NCBI GenBank assembly: GCA_002348345.1
Contig: DEAY01000211.1
Span: forward strand, 1-35,658
DNA from: Verrucomicrobia bacterium UBA2970
GTDB taxonomy: Bacteria; Verrucomicrobiota; Verrucomicrobiia; Limisphaerales; AAA164-E04
Direction: 5' to 3'
DNA: 35,658 nt
In this document: positions 32,359-35,658 of the stretch, one piece after another
Numbering within the stretch: the first letter of the stretch is position 1
How the letters are laid out: the number at the start of each line of letters is the position of its first letter
The notes under the pieces: generated by a model
Databases searched by the model: none
Told to the model about the DNA's origin: nothing
Seen by the model: the letters and a program-made list of their open reading frames with translations, nothing else
Translations under genes and position numbers: made by a program

Positions 32359-32640
32359 ATGGCAAATCAAGCGATAGGAATGTTGGAAACTCGAGGTTTA
32401 GTGGCGCTGGTGGAAGGGACGGACGCCATGCTGAAGGCTGCGAATGTGAAACTGGCCGGACCGATGACCCAGGTGGGGAGTGCCTTGGTGACATCGGTGG
32501 TGGTCGGTGATGTGGCGGCCGTGAAGGCGGCGACCGATGCCGGAGCGGAGGCGATTAAGTCGATCAATGGCGACCTGGTCAGTGTCCACGTCATTGCCCG
32601 GCCCCATTCCGACACGGACACCATTCTGCCAACCAAGTAA
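32359..32640 (+). CDS. BMC-H shell hexamer protein (third paralogue)
   Basis: 93 residues, one BMC domain (MANQAIGMLETRGLVALVEGTDAM, VVGDVAAVKAATDAGAEAIK, VHVIARPHSD). The pore loop reads GPMTQVGSALVTSV, with GSAL in place of GSGF, so the pore lining differs from both other hexamers. The start is 13 bases after the kinase stop. It is separated from the other two BMC-H genes by the kinase, which hints at a separate expression level or role. Confidence 0.95.
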   Translation: MANQAIGMLETRGLVALVEGTDAMLKAANVKLAGPMTQVGSALVTSVVVGDVAAVKAATDAGAEAIKSINGDLVSVHVIARPHSDTDTILPTK

Positions 32641-32649
32641 GGCGCGTTC

Positions 32650-32961
32650 ATGTTCCTGGCTCGGGTGGAAGGTTCGGTCGTCTCGACTAAGAAGGATCCC
32701 TCAATGAGTGGGCGAAAGCTCCTCTTGTTGCGGCCTCAGTTGGTGGATGAAACCGATCCGACCCAGTTCCGCCAGGGCAAGAACACGATTGTCGCGGTCG
32801 ATAGCGTCGGGGCCGGAGAAGGGGAAATGGTGCTCTTTTGTCAGGGCAGCAGTGCCCGGTTGGCGCCACAGATGAAATCGCTGCCGGTCGATGCCGTCAT
32901 TATCGGGATTGTCGACGCGGTTGATGTTCAAGGAAAACAGATCTTTAACGCGAAGTCGTAG
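32650..32961 (+). CDS. BMC-P (EutN/CcmL) shell pentamer protein (first)
   Basis: 103 residues. The EutN/CcmL fold is clear from MFLARVEGSVVSTKKDPSMSG, LLLLRPQL, IVAVDSVGAGEGEMVLFCQGSSAR and PVDAVIIGIVDAVDV. Pentamers cap the twelve vertices of the icosahedral shell. It begins nine bases after the third BMC-H stop. It is the longest and most canonical of three pentamer paralogues in the operon, all of which PVM-type loci normally carry. Confidence 0.94.
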   Translation: MFLARVEGSVVSTKKDPSMSGRKLLLLRPQLVDETDPTQFRQGKNTIVAVDSVGAGEGEMVLFCQGSSARLAPQMKSLPVDAVIIGIVDAVDVQGKQIFNAKS

Positions 32962-33008
32962 CTCGTTGAGCTGGGGAACTTTCAAGGAGCTTGGGAAGAA
33001 ATAGAAAC

Positions 33009-34475
33009 ATGTCGAATACACTCAATGAATCTCTGATTCGCGAAGTCGTGGCGGAGGTGCTGGGAAGGTTGGATGGCGGGACGCCTCAGGCATCCCCCAA
33101 GAACGATTCGTGTGGCTGCCACCGTCCCAGCTCGGGAGGCGGCCACGATGGGGTTTTTCAAACCGCCGGGCAAGCCTGCGAGGCTGCCCATGGAGCGTAT
33201 TTGCAGTTGCAAGAGAAAGGCATCGAGGCACGGCGCAAGGTGGAAGAGATCATCAAGACGATCAGCAACGACAAGGCCGAAGAGTGGGGGCGGATCGAAC
33301 TTGAGGAGACCAAGATCGGGCGCTTGGATCACAAGATTGAGAAACTGCAGATTATCAAGCTCGTTCCAGGCGTCGAATGGCTTCGCCCATCCGGTCGAAG
33401 TGGTGATCACGGAATCACCCTCGAGGAGTACACCCCGTTTGGGGTGATCGGGGCCGTCACCCCGTCGACTCACTCCATCCCGACGCTGGCCGGTAATGTC
33501 GTCAACATCGTGGGTGCCGGCAATGCGGCGGTCTTCAATGCCCACCCCGCAGCGTCGAAGTGTGCCGCCATGGCGGTTCGGGTGTTCAATCAGGCGATCG
33601 AACGAGAAACGGGCATTCAGAATCTGGTCTGTATCATCGAAGAGCCCACCTTTGATTCCTTCAAGGAAATGTGCGCCCATGAAGCGGTTCGCTTACTTTG
33701 CGTGACGGGAGGGCCGGGTGTGGTGAAGGCTGCGATGCAGACCGGGAAACGCGCAATCTGTGCGGGGCCCGGTAACCCACCCGTCTTGGTGGATGACACG
33801 GCCTGCATGAAGCGAGCTGCGGAAGCGGTGATCCAGGGGGCCACCTATGACAATAACTTGCTTTGTATTGGTGAGAAGGAGGTCTTCGTTTTGGATCGGG
33901 TGGCCGATGAATTCATGTCGGCCCTCGAGCGGGCGGGAGCCTTTCGATTGCGGGATCAGCAACTCAACGAGCTCACCGAAGCCGCCTTTGAATTCAAGGC
34001 CAACGAGGGAGCTGGTTGCCCCGAACCGGTGGTCAACAAGGAGCTGATCGGACGAGATGCCTCCGTGCTAGCAGAGGCGGCAGGGATCAATTTATCGGTG
34101 GGAACGGAACTCCTCTTCGCCGAAACCGACGCCGACCATCCCTTCGTGAAGGAAGAGCAGATGATGCCCTTCGTCCCCATCGTCCGAGTGCCCTCCGTTG
34201 AGGCGGGGATTGAGGCCTGCAAGGTGGCGGAACACGACTACAAGCATACGTCGATCATTCATTCCCATGACGTCAATCATATGACCGCCATGGCCCGAGC
34301 GCTGGATACGACCCTCTTTGTCAAGAACGGGCCTTGTATGGCTGGACTGGGGTTGGGCGGTGAAGGCTATCTCAGTTATTCCATTGCCACCCCCACGGGA
34401 GAAGGGGTGACGAATCCACAGACCTTCACTCGAGTGAGGCGCTGCGTGATGGTGGACAATTTACGGATTTATTGA
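33009..34475 (+). CDS. CoA-acylating aldehyde dehydrogenase, microcompartment cargo
   Basis: 488 residues from the ATG at 33009 with GGAAGAA upstream; a TTG at 32991 is less likely because AAGGAG is too close. Residues 4-22 (TLNESLIREVVAEVLGRL) form an amphipathic helix, then a Gly/Pro/Ser/Cys linker (to about 48), as in PduP-type encapsulation peptides. The ALDH domain follows: TPFGVIGAVTPSTHSIPT (cofactor), CVTGGPGVVKAAM, AGPGNPPVLVDDTA and catalytic Cys286 in NNLLCIGEKEVF. Such enzymes convert aldehyde plus CoA plus NAD+ to acyl-CoA. In the PVM model the aldehyde is lactaldehyde from the downstream aldolase. PduL would then take the acyl group. Confidence 0.95.
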   Translation: MSNTLNESLIREVVAEVLGRLDGGTPQASPKNDSCGCHRPSSGGGHDGVFQTAGQACEAAHGAYLQLQEKGIEARRKVEEIIKTISNDKAEEWGRIELEETKIGRLDHKIEKLQIIKLVPGVEWLRPSGRSGDHGITLEEYTPFGVIGAVTPSTHSIPTLAGNVVNIVGAGNAAVFNAHPAASKCAAMAVRVFNQAIERETGIQNLVCIIEEPTFDSFKEMCAHEAVRLLCVTGGPGVVKAAMQTGKRAICAGPGNPPVLVDDTACMKRAAEAVIQGATYDNNLLCIGEKEVFVLDRVADEFMSALERAGAFRLRDQQLNELTEAAFEFKANEGAGCPEPVVNKELIGRDASVLAEAAGINLSVGTELLFAETDADHPFVKEEQMMPFVPIVRVPSVEAGIEACKVAEHDYKHTSIIHSHDVNHMTAMARALDTTLFVKNGPCMAGLGLGGEGYLSYSIATPTGEGVTNPQTFTRVRRCVMVDNLRIY

Positions 34476-34479
34476 GGCG

Positions 34480-34758
34480 ATGCTTTTGGCGAGAGTAGAG
34501 GGAAGTATCGTGGCCACTCGGAAACACGAAAGTCTGGAGGGGTGGCGCCTGTTGATTTGCCAGCCGCTGAGTGCGTCGGGTGAGTCCGAGGGGACGCCGG
34601 TCGTCGCGATCGACCCCCACGGCGCGGGGATGCACCAAACCGTGATTGTCACCTCTGATGGCATGGCTTCAAGAAATGTCGTGGGCGATGCCAAGAGTCC
34701 CGTTCGGATGATGATCTCTGGCGTTGTTGACGAGCCAAGTGGGGAAGCAGCGTCGTGA
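34480..34758 (+). CDS. BMC-P (EutN/CcmL) shell pentamer protein (second)
   Basis: 92 residues: MLLARVEGSIVATRKHESLEGWRLLICQPL is the family start, with VVAIDPHGAGMHQTVIVTSDGMASR and RMMISGVVDEP completing the small beta-barrel. Its ATG is four bases after the dehydrogenase stop, and its end overlaps the next gene's GTG (GTGA), so all three are translated together. A Gly-rich loop and the Met-rich ending differ from the first pentamer. Confidence 0.93.
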   Translation: MLLARVEGSIVATRKHESLEGWRLLICQPLSASGESEGTPVVAIDPHGAGMHQTVIVTSDGMASRNVVGDAKSPVRMMISGVVDEPSGEAAS

Positions 34759-35057
34759 GGATTGGCAAGGTCATTGGACGAGTGACGTTGAGTCAATCAC
34801 TGGCTCCCTTGAAAGGCGCCCGTTGGTTGATTGTGAGTCCTCATGGAAGAGAGGAGCTTCAAGACGTTCAGCGGCCGGATCTTCCTCTGAGTGCCGAGCC
34901 CTCCTTGGTGGTGTTTGACAATTTAGGAGGGGGAGTGGGCGATACCATTGGATTTGTGGAAGGCCGTGAGGCCGCCTCGCCGTTTAACGAGCCGCCGCCG
35001 ATCGATGCGATCAACACGGCCTTGATTGATGAGATTTTTTATTCACCAAAACGATGA
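34755..35057 (+). CDS. BMC-P (EutN/CcmL) shell pentamer protein (third)
   Basis: 100 residues starting at a GTG that overlaps the previous stop by four bases. MRIGKVIGRVTLSQSLAPLKGARWLIVSP, LVVFDNLGGGVGDTIGFVEGREAASPF and PIDAINTALIDEI match the EutN/CcmL family, with an internal insert (HGREELQDVQRPDLPLS). The Asp-rich PIDAINTALIDEIFY tail is typical of one PVM pentamer class. Its stop overlaps the aldolase start (ATGA). Confidence 0.93.
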   Translation: MRIGKVIGRVTLSQSLAPLKGARWLIVSPHGREELQDVQRPDLPLSAEPSLVVFDNLGGGVGDTIGFVEGREAASPFNEPPPIDAINTALIDEIFYSPKR

Positions 35058-35658
35058 AACCAATTGTTAGCGCACGGGACGTGGAGTCCCTTTTGGCGGA
35101 GGGAGGCTCTTTGGGGAGTCTGCCGGCCGACGCCATCTTAACCCCCTCGGCTCGGGATCTGATACGGAGTCAGGAGGGGAAGCTCTCGGGAAGCGGCCCT
35201 TTGAACGAACCGAGCCTGAAGCAGGCGGTGGACCGCGTCGCCACGGACGCAGTTTCAGCATCGAGTTCCACTGCAGAATTGGAAGCCTTTTTCAGCACCG
35301 CCTCCATGCACGATTTGAAGGAACAAATCTGCGATGTGGGAAGGCGGATGTGGCAACGGGCCTACGTCGACGGGAATGGTGGCAACATCGCGATCCGGGT
35401 TGCGGATGATTTGGCATTATGCACCCCGACCCTGGTGTCCAAGGGGTTCATGAAACCGGAGGATATGTGTTTGGTCGATCTGGAGGGAAACCAGAAAGCC
35501 GGTGTGAAAAAGCGGACGAGCGAAATCCTGATGCATCTGCAGATCATGAAGGCGGTGCCTCGAGCGAAAGCGACCGCGCACTGCCACCCTCCCCACGCGA
35601 CGGCCTACGCCGTCGCCGGAGTCGAGCCTCCCACCTGCATGATTCCGGAGATCGAGGT
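35054..35658 (+). CDS. Class II aldolase (fuculose/rhamnulose-phosphate aldolase-like), microcompartment cargo, 3' truncated by window edge
   Basis: 201 residues are visible. The catalytic domain starts near residue 86: GNGGNIAIRV (phosphate-binding), VSKGFMKPEDM, Glu157 in KRTSEILMHLQ, and the zinc-binding His176 and His178 in AHCHPPHATAYAVA. Fuculose-1-phosphate and rhamnulose-1-phosphate aldolases make DHAP and lactaldehyde. Before it is an extension of about 85 residues with the motif LTPSARDLIR (29-38) followed by a Ser/Ala-rich linker. Similar LTPSAR segments occur at the start of EutT and other microcompartment proteins, so it may be a targeting or docking module. The start ATG overlaps the last pentamer stop. 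The C-terminus lies outside the window. Confidence 0.92.
   Translation, partial: MKPIVSARDVESLLAEGGSLGSLPADAILTPSARDLIRSQEGKLSGSGPLNEPSLKQAVDRVATDAVSASSSTAELEAFFSTASMHDLKEQICDVGRRMWQRAYVDGNGGNIAIRVADDLALCTPTLVSKGFMKPEDMCLVDLEGNQKAGVKKRTSEILMHLQIMKAVPRAKATAHCHPPHATAYAVAGVEPPTCMIPEIE

Noticed and set aside
1..35658. CRISPR arrays, insertion sequences, integrase or att sites, tRNA genes
   Set aside because: No regular repeat-spacer series, transposase motif, terminal inverted repeats or tRNA cloverleaf was recognised. The colinear chromosomal genes give no sign of a mobile island.

Overview
This window looks like a chromosomal segment from a bacterium of the PVC superphylum, most likely Verrucomicrobia and possibly Planctomycetes. 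The main clues are two sulfatases, a Tat-exported Gfo/Idh oxidoreductase, a ThuA/NPCBM secreted enzyme, the form of IF-3 and, above all, a planctomycete/verrucomicrobium-type (PVM-type) bacterial microcompartment locus. The DNA is GC-rich by eye and densely coded on both strands. I saw no insertion sequence, prophage, CRISPR array, rRNA or tRNA.

Layout. 1-5999: the end of a class IV aminotransferase, the redox repressor Rex (convergent and overlapping), an HD-domain protein, a decayed zinc-ribbon gene, a TraB/GumN-like secreted protein, and a divergent pair made of a TIM-barrel sugar isomerase/epimerase and a Tat-exported Gfo/Idh oxidoreductase. 6000-13701: a sulfatase fused to an SGNH hydrolase, a TatD nuclease, a large ThuA/cysteine-hydrolase/NPCBM protein and a divergent Hsp70. 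13698-21371: IF-3, a DUF1015 protein, prolyl-tRNA synthetase, an M1 aminopeptidase with a HEAT-like tail, and an FAH-family hydrolase. 21616-26983: a subtilase with an STN-like N-terminal domain, FolB translationally coupled to a HAD-Nudix fusion, a second sulfatase and an extended SDR epimerase/dehydrogenase. 26984-27304: a structured intergenic stretch ending in an intrinsic terminator, a candidate small RNA or 3' UTR.

27305-35658 is the most distinctive part. A leftward set (DeoR regulator, alpha/beta hydrolase, KDPG-type aldolase) diverges from a rightward microcompartment operon: PduL, BMC-H, BMC-H, acetate kinase-like, BMC-H, BMC-P, CoA-acylating aldehyde dehydrogenase, BMC-P, BMC-P, class II aldolase (cut by the window end). 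By analogy with the described PVM organelle for fucose/rhamnose use, the aldolase would release lactaldehyde inside the shell. The aldehyde dehydrogenase would convert it to an acyl-CoA, PduL to an acyl-phosphate, and the kinase would recover ATP. The shell has three BMC-H paralogues with different pore loops and three BMC-P pentamers; no BMC-T is visible in the window. The nearby sulfatase, esterase-like hydrolase, SDR and KDPG-type aldolase suggest, by inference only, that the locus serves breakdown of sulfated or acylated deoxysugar polysaccharides.

Other points worth a second look are the HAD-Nudix/FolB coupling (a possible route through the poorly defined phosphatase steps of folate synthesis), the aldolase N-terminal extension with an LTPSARD motif, and several unusual domain fusions.
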